Assembly (NCBI GenBank): GCA_026686845.1 | Contig: JAIVEN010000010.1 | Coordinates: forward strand, 24,030,001-24,094,000 | Reading direction: 5' to 3' | DNA length: 64,000 nucleotides | Origin: Adenanthera pavonina | Lineage: Eukaryota; Streptophyta; Magnoliopsida; Fabales; Fabaceae | In this document: one piece after another, positions 24,504-35,687 of the stretch | How the letters are laid out: each line of letters opens with the position of its first letter | How positions within the stretch are numbered: position 1 is the first letter of the stretch | The notes under the pieces: generated by a model | Databases searched by the model: none | Seen by the model: the letters and a program-made list of their open reading frames with translations, nothing else | What the model was told of the DNA's origin: nothing | Made by a program: the position numbers and the translations under genes

Positions 24504-25525
24504 TGTAACAACCATCATTACATTGTCCCTAACTTGATCTCTAGCTAACAAAGTGTAATTAACATTGTATGCAGAATCGGAAGGATTAGGACTGAGGAAA
24601 GAATCAAAGTGGAGAAAAATGAGTTCCACACCACAACAGGCTCACTAGAGTCTTGGCAATCGGGCAAAATCTAGTATAAACCAGAAACATTTAGGACGAA
24701 CAAGCAAAAGGAAAATGGAGGGAGAAAGAAGAAGCTCTGCTAGGGTTTGTGTAATTTGACCTTTAAAAGTGATTTTCAACCTCTGGGAGCTTGGATATTA
24801 CTTAGTAAGTGATCTCTACTCCTCCCTATCCTTTTTCTTTGGTTTTGAGTTAGGATTTTTTGGGTATATGTAGAGATTTTCGGTTTTGGCCGAAATCCAT
24901 CGATTAAAATGGATGAAATGAGATTAATGGAGTGTGATTTGGTATTTATGATGTTTAGGTGTAAGTTTTAGATGGAGTATGTATGATTTAAGCTTAACCC
25001 TAGGTTGGTATTGTGTGTGGAAGCAAGAAATCTGAAATGTGTGTGATTGATTAGAGTTTGAATGGTCTCTTGGAGCTAAATGGTGTATGGTAATGGTGTT
25101 GGAACCTTGGGTTAGGCCTATATAGTCGAATTGTGATGTTTGGTTAAATGGTATATCATGTTAATTGAGAATTTTACGATATTGTTGAGGTATTTGGTTG
25201 TCCAAAAGGGGTATGTGTGTGTTGAACAACCCAAGAAGCTCGTGGAATCATGTGTGTGAGGAAATTGACAACTTGAGGTAATCGGGTGTTTGCATTGTTT
25301 GTATTTTATGTTATATATATGTGTATATATGCATGCTTCCATTCATACCATGATATTGATATGTGTGTGAATGGTTTTTCTATATATCGTGATATGCACA
25401 TGGCTAGACATATAGAGGAATATGATTATGATGATGATGATAATGATGTGACATTACATGATACATAGCATGACATGCCACAGTGATATCCCGAAATCAG
25501 TCTTTACCGACTGTTAGATGGGAAT

Positions 25526-27168
25526 TGTTAGTTAGGCTGGCTTCCCAAGAGGGGGGTGAATTGGGAAGTTTAAATTTTTCTGCAAAATGTCAAGGAGGTG
25601 AAGAACGCAATATATGGATGTAAAACAGAGTATAAATAAATAACAGTGAAAGTAGCAGGAAAGAGAAGAAGGCTCAGAGATTTATCTTGGTTCGGTCTCT
25701 CCACTTAACCTACGTCCAGTCCCCAAGTGACCACTTGAGATTTTTTCACTATTCAACAAGAATTCAACGGGCTTCTTGCAAGTGCCACAGTACAATGTGT
25801 ATGCTCTGTTTTCTAGAGCTCACTCAATCACTCTTAGCACTTTTACTATGTGCTTTACAGTCCCTTGTGATATCTCCTCACAAGTAAATCTATCTTCCAG
25901 ATGAAGATTAGATTGCTTACTATGATAAAACTCTCTAGAATAGAGTGAATATGAAAGTTGAAGTACAAGTATTGAAGTAGGAGGGTAAGAGTCTTTGAGT
26001 AGAAAATTTGGCAGAACTTCAGTATATACAAAGTTTGATTCGTTATCCACAACTTCAAATGATGTTCTATTTATAGATTTAAGTCTCAAATGTCCGTTAG
26101 AGATGAAATCTATCCGTTGGAGAAGTTATCCAATGGTTACTCTAAAAAACTATCCGTTAACCAAACGCATTTAATGCTTCTGACATACTGAAATTCGAAT
26201 TTTGCTTGGTCAACAGACGAATTTCGAAGGAACCGAAGGTTAAAGCTTCCAACGTTGCAATACTGAAGTTCGTCTGTTCATGAAGTGAAATTCAAATTTT
26301 CAAACTTTAGAAAGTGTTTCCATGTTGTGACATACGAATTTTCAAGAAGAAAGTTTTTCTGTTAAGTATGAATAGTGTTTTTAATTTGCTACAGTGCCCT
26401 CAAAATTCAAATTTTGGAACCCCAAAATTCATCTGTCCGTAGTAGGTTCAAACAGCATAGTAGTTTATTTACAAAGAAATTTGAATTTTCAAATAGTGAA
26501 GTTCGTCTGTCAGAGAGAGACCTCTTTTCAGACTTATATTAACATTCAAATTTGTAAACACTGTCCTTCGTATGTCATCATGTCATTTCAACAGACTCAA
26601 CTTTAGCTTCTGAAATTCGAATGTCCATGTTCAAAGTTCGTCTGTCAGTGAAAAATTTTGAAACTTAATATGATCTTGATTTCAGATGAACTTTAACATT
26701 GTTTCAGACGAATTTCTTCAGTTTTCATAAATTTAATTTTGTCTGAAGTTTGAATGTTCAAAACCCAAAGTTTGTCTGTTACTCAACAGCTTGTTTCAGA
26801 CACTTATGAAAATTCGAATGTTGGAAAATCAAAATTCATCTGTTAGAGAGGCATCTCTTCAGACTTATTCAGTTTCAGCTCCAAGTTCGAATTTCCAACA
26901 TGACAGTTCAATGTAAACTTTTCAAACTTCGTCTGTTGGTGGGTATTTTTCAAATATTTCATGATTTAACTTAAAATCAAGGTTTTAAAACATTTTCCCA
27001 CCAAATCAAAGTCTTTTACCCATATTTAAACACAACTAAACATCCTACAACAATCCTAGCAATGATTGCTCAGATTTTCTTCACTTGAGACATTTTGAGC
27101 TCCTTTGATATCTCCATTCCAAGCTCTTGAGAGTTGATTTGGAATCATCAAAACATCTTGATTCAATA
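25526..27168 (-). repeat. Sire-1 3' LTR
   Basis: This 1,643-bp LTR is closely similar to 35,688-37,353. The outer end TGTTAG is intact; the inner end is TCAATA instead of TCAACA. A TATA box (CTATAAATAG on the minus strand, near 26,068-26,077) separates a ~1.1-kb U3 from the R-U5 part. U3 is packed with alternating AAATTCGAATTT and AATTCGTCTGTCAGA motifs, many with CG changed to CA or TG. Confidence 0.93.
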
Positions 27169-27184
27169 TTCTCCCCCTTTTTGA
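27169..27184 (-). promoter_or_regulatory. Sire-1 polypurine tract
   Basis: The minus strand reads AAAAAGGGGGAGAA directly before the 3' LTR, the expected primer for plus-strand synthesis. The same tract in the same place occurs in Sire-2 (60,819-60,834), followed in both by TTGATGATGACAAA on the + strand. Confidence 0.85.
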
Positions 27185-27520
27185 TGATGACAAAGCAACT
27201 TATAAACTGGATTAGTACTTGGGTTTGCCTTAGCAAGCTCCCCCTGAACATATGCATTATATTTCAAAAGATATCATATATAACACATCAGTGAAGAGAT
27301 TCAGGAAGTGATAAGTACAAATCATTGCAACCAAGGAATTCATTCATTTCAATACTTGTTGCTTTACAGAAACAAAATTAATCAAAGTTCATTCAAATAC
27401 ACAAAGTAAATACAGAGTACGTGCCATCAAAATAGCAAAGCACCGTGCCATCAAAACAGCAAAGCACAATCAAAACAGATATCACAACAAGTCAAGCCTA
27501 AGTTTTAAGCAGTCCATCCA

Positions 27521-29702
27521 TTACTTCTTCTTTGGCTTGGTCTTCTTGCTGTACATCTTCCCAGATGGCTCAGCAGCAGATTTTCTAGTTTGCTTCTTCT
27601 TTTCCCCCTTTTTGGCATCATCAGGAAGGCTAACAAAATCAACCAGAGGAGGGATCTGAGAAACCGGAATGGCTTGAAGTGGCATAAGAGCAAAGGGGAT
27701 GTCTGGTTCAATTGGTACAGGAGGCTCAGGACTTGGTTCATCATCATCATCAGAGACCTCAAGCAACTCCTGCATTGCCTGCCTGGAAAGAGCTAACTGA
27801 GCTCTTTGTTCCTCTGAAAGCCCATAAGCAGTGAGAGAAGAAGGAGCTGGTTCATCAGATTGAAACATTACCTCAAGCCTTCTCCTCTTAGCTTGCAGGA
27901 GAGCATTGTGAGCAATAGCTGCATAATCAACAATAGGCACAATGCTTCTCTCTTCATTGCTTGCATTCTCTTGCATAGAAGAGGTGGAAATGGCTGCCAC
28001 CAGTCTTTCTACTTGCTCGGATTTTTGAATGGAAAGAATTGAATCATGAGCATCTTCTTGCATAGGCTCATGAGGACTTGTCTCTTGAAGTTCTTCTTCT
28101 TCCAAACCATAGTCCAAAGGTGGACCAGGACTTGGTGTCCTCATTGTACCAGCAGGCTCTTCCCCAATTATATCATCATCATGTTCAGAGGAGGCAATCT
28201 CGAAGGGGCTCGGAGGCTCAGGAGTTGGAGAATGAATAGGCTTAGAGAACCCTGGCTAAGGTGGAGCTGATGTGGTAGGGATTCCACTTCGAATTTCCTC
28301 AAAAGCATCAACAACCACTTTCATGTTCTTTGCCAACTGATGGATCTGATCTTGCAGATGAGCAAACTTGGCATTTTGCTCATCTCTGATACTAAGAATG
28401 AGTGTAGACAGGCTGTCATACAACTCAGTGATCTTAGTTGGCTTGGCACGATAGGAGGGAGTGGCTGGAATGTGAGTAGGCTTGGATGGAGATGGAACTG
28501 GCTGAGAAGGCTGAGGTACAGATTTGGCAGGAGCCTCAGAGGTGCCTTCTTGCTGTAAGGAGGCTTCTGTAACAAAGAATAGATCTTCAGCTCTTCTTGC
28601 TCCCTTTCCAACCCATCTTCCTTCATCTTCTCTGCAGTTCTTCCTCCTTGAAGATCTCAGTAGGCCTACCCTTCCCCTTCTCAAGATGCTGAATTCTGGC
28701 ATATTGCAGAATTTTGGAGATGATAGCTGCATAGGGGAGTGTGGAGTCCTTCCTCTGATCTCTTGCCTTGATCATGCGTTGAAGTATGAGGTGTCCCATG
28801 TTGATCAGCTTTCCACGCATGATTGCAGCCATGACATGTGCTTCTGCCCTTGTTATCAAATTGAAGCTACCTCCTTTGTTGAATATGATCCTGGACACTG
28901 TGTAGTGCAAGATCCTCACTTGAACACTGAGGTCAGTGGGCTTCAGCACTTTTATTGATGGCCAATTTTCCTTTCTTCTGAACAATGTGCTTAGAATTGT
29001 GCTCTCCTTGTAGTTCAGAAAGGGGCCACCTTCTTCATCAGTAGTATCTGCTTCATCCATGTATCTAGAGGCAGTGATGTCAACCTTGAGGCCATCTTGC
29101 CCTAGTATCTCAAGCACTTCATTCAAGGTTTCATCTTGAGAGCCAGATGGTCCTTGATCTCAGGTTAACCTCTCATTTCTTCTTCTTGTTGTTGTATTTT
29201 AACGAGGCATACCAAGTCTTCACTACTTCATCGTCATATCTTTCCAATACTTCCAACAGATTCTTGTATCTTATCATCCATATACCAGCATCAAAGCTAT
29301 TAGAGACTAAGAAATCCTCCAAGTTTACACAATGTGGCTTGATTATCTTTTTGTTGGCAAACTTGGTGGAGTATTCCTCTTGAATTTGTGGAGTGCTCTA
29401 TAGTGGCAGTGTGGTAAGCTCATATTCTCCAGATTCAGTGCTTGAGGATGAAGTGTGAGCAACAGGTTCAGCAGTAACAGGAACAGGGACCGAAGGTTCT
29501 GCTGTCTTCAAGAATGAGGGTCCAGCCTTCTTTGATTCTCCCTTGGGCTTTGTTTTCTGGCATTTGGAAGGAGTTCCTTTGCTGGATTCGGCTTTCTCTT
29601 CGGTTTTTCTCCTTCCTTCATGGCATATTGGGATTTTACAGAACGTTTTGGGCGAGTCTCTCCCTTGCCAGCTTCAGGATTCTTGACTCTTGCCATTTTC
29701 AT
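27521..29702 (-). pseudogene. Sire-1 ORF3, putative plant transposon domain (envelope-like)
   Basis: This is a third reading frame behind pol, broken into pieces: 29,702-29,508, 29,126-28,623, 28,732-28,256 and 28,144-27,521. At least one frame change lies near 28,700. The first piece is basic (Lys/Arg/Pro-rich). The second carries the conserved core with GSFNLITRAEAHVMAAIMRG and LPYAAIISKILQYARI, resembling the family annotated as putative plant transposon protein or envelope-like protein. The later pieces are Ser/Pro-rich and acidic, and the end is a Lys-rich tail (KKTKPKKK). Order and motifs match the ORF3 of Sire-2. Its function is not established. I see no clear signal peptide or transmembrane anchor that would support a real envelope role. 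Confidence 0.7.
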
Positions 29703-30697
29703 GGATGAATGTTGCAGAATGGAGCAAAGAGTGGGTTTAAATGATGCGAAAGGAAGTTTAATTTGTGAAAAATGACAGTTTTTGGTCAGAATTGAAGAGT
29801 ATTGAATGCAGGATTAGAACAGACTTAGAGAGAACATGAATAGGGTTGCGTCTGTTAAAATGAAAATCATCGGTTTTAACGTATGTAACTGTCTGACAGA
29901 CGAATTTTGAAGGGTCAAAATTTGAATTTCAGGCAGTTACAAGTTAAACTTTTCGGCAAGGCTTACTGACAGACGAATTTTCTTGTGAAAGTTCATCTGT
30001 CAGAGGCTTGGTGAGGATAATACAAGATGAACAGATGAACTTTGTTTCAACAAAGTTCAAATTTTTCAGGAGCAAACACCAAGCAGCAAACAAACCACCA
30101 AACAACAGACGAATTAAGCATACAAAACTTTATCTTACAAAGATTCAACATTGAGGGGCATGTTTCAACAAATGAATTTTAAGTCAAAAATTTGAATTTC
30201 TCTATTTTGTGAAAGTTATCCAACATTCGTATGTTAAGAGATAAGCATTAGTATTATCATCATGTTGGACATTCATAACTTCGAAATTTTGTTCTTGAAA
30301 ATTTGAATTTTGAAGGAACAACAGACGAATTTTGAGGCATCACCGAGAACTGTTCCTTCTAATAAGAGGCCGAAGTTCGTCTGTTGGGTATCCAAAATTC
30401 GAATGTTGACCATGCTGACTTCCTTAGAAACTTAGTTTTTTCACAGAAATTCGTCTAACACATGATCAATATACAAATTTCAACTTTAAAAACTTATAGA
30501 ATGGATCCAGAAGCTTAGAATTTCTTCCATTTTCTTCACTCTTTGATTGTTCCATTCTAGCAAGCTCCATTTTTCAGATATATCAGCATTGAATCTCATG
30601 AGGAGCACCTACAACTTAAATTAAACATCCTCCGATGCTAAAGTTAGAATCAATTCAATGTTGAAAGATTTAAAAACAGAATTGCATAAAGATTAAC
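29703..30697 (-). promoter_or_regulatory. Sire-1 pol-ORF3 spacer with the same motifs as U3
   Basis: About 1 kb of noncoding DNA between the end of pol and the ORF3 start. From about 29,870 to 30,470 it repeats the U3 motifs: ACAGACGAATTTT (for example near 29,898, 29,972 and 30,322), AGTTCRTCTGTYAG (near 29,990 and 30,375) and AAATTYGAATTT (near 29,918, 30,196 and 30,302). It could be the promoter or leader region for a separate ORF3 transcript (inference). Confidence 0.6.
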
Positions 30698-33205
30698 TTA
30701 CAGTTCATTGGGATTTACCATACCCAATTCTCTTCTGATTTTGCAATATCTGTCTTCTGATAGAGGCTTTGTGAGGATGTCAGCAACTTGATCTTCTGTG
30801 GGGATGTATTCCAATCTAATTTCTCCTTTCAAAACGTGATTCCTTATGAAGTGGTGCCTAACTTCAATATGTTTTGTCCTTGAATGCATGACAGGATTCT
30901 TTGTGATATTTATAGCACTTTGGTTGTCACACAGTATTGGTATTTCCTTCAACTCAACCTCAAGATCTTCCAGTTGCTGTTTCATCCAGATGATTTGGGC
31001 ACAACAGCTTCCAGCTGCAACATACTCAGTCTCTGCTGTGGATAGGGCCACACTGTTCTGCTTTTTGCTAAAACATGAAACCAAGGATCCTCCAAAAAAT
31101 TGACAAGTTCCACTTGTACTTTTTCTGTCAGTTTTGGATCCTGCAAAGTCAGGATCAGTGTATCATTTGAGATCTTCTTCATTGCCCTTTGGATACCAAA
31201 GACCCATCTGTGATGTTTCAATAAGATATCTGAAGATTCTTTTCACAGCAGTTGCATCGGTTTCCTTGGGACATGATTGGAACCTTGTACACATACAGAC
31301 ACTAAACATAATGTCAGGTCTGCTAGCTGTTAAGTATAGTAGAGATCCAATCATTCTCCTATATTGAGTTATGTCAAACAATTTCCCTTTCTCATCCATG
31401 TCCAGTTTTGTTGCAGTAGCCATACGTGTCCCCATTGGCTTGGCATTTTCCACTCCAAACTTCTTCAGCTATTCCTTCAGATACTTGGACTAATTGAGGA
31501 AGATACCATCATTGCACTGTTTGATTTGCAATCCAAGGAAGAAGTTGAGTTCACCCATCATAGACATTTCGAATTCCCCCTGCATTAACATGGAAAAATT
31601 CTTGCAAAGAGATTCATTAGTAGCACCAAATATAATATCATCAACATAGATTTGAACAATCAGTAAATCTTTGTTTTCTTTCTTAGTGAATAAAGTTGTA
31701 TCTACTTTTCCTCTGTTAAACCCCTCGTTAGTTAGAAAATTACTCAATCTATCATACCATGCTCTAGGGGCTTGTTTTAAACCGTAAAGAGCTTTCTTCA
31801 GTTTATAAACATGGTTTGGTTTTGTAGAATCCTCAAAACCTGGAGGTTGATCTGCATAAACTTCTTCCATGATATATCCATTTCGAAAAGCACTCTTTAC
31901 ATTCATTTGATATAATAAAATATTTTTCATGCATGCATATGCTAATAGAATTCTAATTGCTTTTAATCTAGCTACTGGAGCAAAGGTTTCCTCAAAATCA
32001 ATACCCTCTTCTTGATTATATCCTTTAGCGACTAGTCTAGCTTTGTTTCTGATGATTGATCCTGATTCATCAAGTTTGTTTCTGAAAACCCATTTGGTAC
32101 CTATGACATGATGATTTTTGGGTCTAGGCACTAAATCCCAGACTTGATTTCTTTCAAACTGATTTAATTCATCCTGCATAGCTAGAATCCAGTACTCATC
32201 AGTTAAGGCTTCCTCAGTACATTTAGGTTCAATTTGTGAGATGAATGCACAATTAATCATTTGATCCCTTAAGTATTTTATGGTTTTAACTCTCTCTTGA
32301 ACATTCCCTATCACTTGATCAACAGGATGATTCCTTTGATATCTCCAAGCTCTAGGGAGTTCTTGAGATATTTCTTCATTATTTTCTTCTTCAAAATCTC
32401 TCTCCTGAATATCTTCCTCTATATTAACAGATTCAAATATTTTTGGAGGTTTAATTATACATTTATTAGAGATATCTAACTTTTTAAAGTTTGAAACAAG
32501 ATCATCTTCATCAGGTACATGTTTAGAAGTAGTTTCATTTTCGATAAACACTACATGCACAGATTCTTCTACTGAATTAGACTTTTTATTAAAAACTCTA
32601 TAAGCCTTACTTCTACTAGAATAGCCCAGAAATATACCTTCATCGGATTTGGGATCAAACTTACCCAGATTTTCTTTCCCATTGTTGTGAATGAAGCATT
32701 TGCACCCGAACACATGGAGATGTGACAGATTTGGCTTCCTTCCCTTGTACAGCTCATATGGAGTCTTTCCAAGGATTGGTCTGATATAGGCTTTGTTTAT
32801 GATGTAGCTTGCTGTATTTACTGCATCAGCCCAAAACACTTGAGATAGCTCTTTTTCATTCAGCATAGCTCTAGCCATCTCCCCAATGGTTCTGTTCTTT
32901 CTTTCTACTACTCCATTCTGTTAAAGAGTTCTTGGAGCTGAGAAGCTGTGATAAATTCCATGCTCATTGTAGTACTCCAGAAAGTATGAGCTTTCAAACT
33001 CTCCTCCATGATCTGACCTGATAGACACAATGGAAATACCTTTCTTATTTTGCACTTTCTTAGCTAAGGTTACAAATGCATCAAAGGTATCACTTTTAGA
33101 GGAAAGAAATAATGTCCATGTGAATCTAGAGTAATCATCCACAATTACAAGCACATACAGATTACCACCAATGCTCTTTACCCTAGATGGACCAATTAAA
33201 TCCAT
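30698..33205 (-). pseudogene. Sire-1 pol: integrase core, reverse transcriptase, RNase H
   Basis: One continuous reading frame from 33,205 to 30,698, interrupted by stops at 32,921-32,923, 31,490-31,492, 31,469-31,471 and 31,163-31,165. Integrase: the first Asp is in MDLIGP, the second in RSDHGGEF, and the Glu in GVVERKNRT, 35 residues after the second Asp (D-D-35-E); the first stop lies between the last two. RT runs from about 32,110 to 31,500 with YVDDIIFG (near 31,626-31,649) intact. In motif A the usual Asp is Asn (MNVKSAF, codon at 31,901-31,903), which would abolish polymerase activity. RNase H (about 31,084-30,698) has AETEYVAA, LCDNQSAI and KHIEVRHHFIR. The frame ends VNPNEL. Confidence 0.92.
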
Positions 33206-33249
33206 ATGTAGTAGTTCTAGTGGTCTAGTTATAGTGACTACGTTTTTGG

Positions 33250-33831
33250 GTTTAAAAGAAGATTTAGTTTGTTTTTCTTAAGCATGCATCATATTCTTTG
33301 TCCTTTTCAAAAGCAATTTTTGGCAGGCCAGTGACTAGCTCATTTTTAACCAGTTTTGAAAGTTGATTCATGTTAACATGAGCTAATCTTCTATGCCATA
33401 GCCAACTATCATTGTCCTGACTAATTAAGCAAATAGAATCTAAGGGAGGAAGTTCATCAAGATCAATAGTATAGCAGTTACCATCCCTTTGAGCTTTGAG
33501 GATTACTTTGTGATCACTTTTTCTGATGACTAGGCAGAATTTTTAGTCAAACAACACCCAATTTCCTTTGTTACATGTTTGGCTCACACTCAGCAGATTG
33601 TGGTTGAGGCCTATCACAAATAGCACCTTCAATAGATGTTTCAGGATTTTTGCCCACAATGCCAATGCCGACTATTTTGCCATATTGATCATCTCCAAAG
33701 GTCACCTTTGCTCCTTTCTTGTCTCTAAGGGTGATGAACTTCTCCTTGTCACCAGTCATGTGACTTGAACAGGCACTGTCCATATACCATTTGTTGCTTC
33801 TTTTAGCTTTGAGACAGACCTGCAAAAGCAA
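33250..33831 (-). pseudogene. Sire-1 protease and integrase zinc-binding region
   Basis: The protease is marked by WYMDSACSSHMTG (about 33,753-33,790), the Copia aspartic protease signature with the catalytic Asp present. An open frame covers 33,831-33,571. Downstream, about 33,420-33,290, the integrase HHCC zinc region shows WLWHRRLAHVNMNQL, but its Cys-Cys part is degraded near 33,285. Frame changes separate it from gag and from the integrase core. Confidence 0.85.
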
Positions 33832-34058
33832 GGTTCAAGTTTTCTTTTTAGGTACCCAAATCTGCTTAGGTCCTTTTCTGTTAGTAGTCTTTTCCCTAAA
33901 TACAGATGTACCTTTGGGAATCCATTTAACAGTTCTGTTTAGTCCATTTTTCTTCAAGGCACAAGAACTAGGAATATGTCCTTTTTGTTACAGAAGTTAC
34001 AAGTGATAAAGGGACTGCTAGATTGAGAGGCATGAAGAAAATAATGCAGATAATATTT

Positions 34059-35686
34059 TTATTTTGCATGCCTTGGTTGATTATGTGATTCAATGTGAGG
34101 TAACATATGATCTTTCCTTTTATCTTCATTAGCATGCACAAAGTGTCTCATATATACATTCTGATTTTTCTTCCTAATCTTTTCTTTAACAGCACATGGA
34201 TCATAGCCAAGTCCAGCTTTTCCTTGTGATATTCTTTGGCTCCCCATTAAAGCAAACAACATATCTTTTCCTCTAGTAAGCCTAGACATGCTTTTTACTA
34301 AATATTCATTGGTTTGCTTGAGATTAGTGCATGATTTACAGCAGACAGATTCAGCAATAGGTAGAGGAGCAATTTCAGAGTCGCTGCTTTGAGATTGCAG
34401 TTTGTTAATCTTTTTCTTAGCTAGTTTCAGTTCTTTAGAAACCTTAACAAACTCATCATGCAGCTCATGAAATGCATCTAGTAATTCAGAATAGGAAGGT
34501 TCAGTTTCATATACCTCTTCTTCTTGATTACTGCTGCATGGGAGTTCAGCTTCTTCAGAAGCAAGTGCCATCAAACAAATGTTGACAATCTCATCTTCAT
34601 CTTCTCCTTCCTCATCTGAGCTGTTGCCCCAGATTGATGAGATGTAGGCTTTCTTCTTTTTCCCTTTGTTAGTAGCTTTCTTTTCTTTCTCTTGCTTCTT
34701 TAGGAATTGAGGACAATCCCATTTGATGTGTCCCTGCTTCTTGCACTCAGAGCAAGTCACAGGTTCTTTTGCTTCTCTTTTGCTTTCTCCAGCTGCTCTC
34801 TTCTTCAATATTCTCTTGTTTCTCTTCTTGCTATAGAATCTTCCGAATTTTCTGACCATCATATCCAGAGTTTCTTCATCCAGCTTGTCTCCTTCATCAG
34901 ACTCTTCTTCTTTTTCTTCAGTGACTTTGAGGGCAAGACCTTTCTTCTTTCTGTCCTGTCCAGCTTCCTTGAGAGCTTTCATTTTTCCTTCATACTCCTC
35001 AAGGCTACCGAAAAGAGTTGTGACAGAGGCCATTGATTCTCCTCTGGCTTCCTCTATTGCTGTCACCTTGGGTTGCCATTCCAGAGGGAGAGCTCTGAGT
35101 ATCTTCCTTACCTTTTCTGTTTGAGTGTACTCCTTTCCTAGGCTCTTTAGTTGATTCACAATGAGAGTGAATCTCTTTTGTAGTTCTTTTACAGTTTCTC
35201 CTTCAGCCATTCTGAAGCTCTTATATTCTCTAATGTAGGTATTCAATTTGTTTTCCCTGACTCTAGTCGTCCCTTCATGAGCAATTTGCAGGGTGTCCCA
35301 TATTTCCTTGGCAGTGGAGCATTGGGAGACTCTGTAGAATTCATCTTGGTTCAGGGCACTGACTAAACAATGCTTTGCCTTGAAGTTCAACAAGACTCTC
35401 CTTCTGTCTCTTCATTCCATTCTGCTTCTGGCTTCTCTTTGTATATTCCATCTTCTTCTAATGCCATTGGGACAAAATTCCCCTTCTGGATGACCGACCA
35501 GATGTCCAGATCAATTGACTGGAGATAAATTTGTATCCTCATCTTCCAATACCCATAGTGTTCTCCACTAAAGCCAGGTGGTCTATTTGTGTTGTTGCCT
35601 TCTGGTAAGATGCTCTCTCCAAAGCCAGCCATTGTAATTCCTAGACTGTGAGATCCTTTGATTGGGAATCCGGGCTCTGATACCAC
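34059..35686 (-). pseudogene. Sire-1 gag (nucleocapsid/capsid)
   Basis: The start is most likely the Met at residue 19 of the upper frame (MAGFGESILPEG, about 35,632), or the upstream Met at 35,686. The first 99 codons (to 35,387) are one frame; 35,393-34,059 continues in another, so a frameshift lies near 35,395. The capsid part has UBN2/Copia-gag features (PPGFSGEHYGYWKMRIQIYL, then KEIWDTLQIAHEGT). A CCHC zinc knuckle CSECKKQGHIKWDC lies near 34,720-34,760. A Lys/Glu-rich stretch and a probable coiled coil (VSKELKLAKKKINKLQSQ) follow, as in the long gags of Sireviruses. Confidence 0.9.
35674..35685 (-). promoter_or_regulatory. Sire-1 primer-binding site
   Basis: The minus strand reads TGGTATCAGAGC two bases after the 5' LTR, exactly complementary to the 3' end of initiator tRNA-Met, the usual Copia primer. 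Confidence 0.95.
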
Positions 35687-35687
35687 T

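Noticed and set aside
28046..28958. Plus-strand frames over Sire-1 ORF3
   Set aside because: Antisense shadows; the minus strand carries the conserved ORF3 motifs.
27521..29702. Genuine viral envelope gene
   Set aside because: No signal peptide or transmembrane anchor is visible; envelope-like is only a database habit for this ORF3 family.
34707..35036. Plus-strand frames over Sire-1 gag
   Set aside because: Antisense shadows of the Lys/Glu-rich gag coding sequence.
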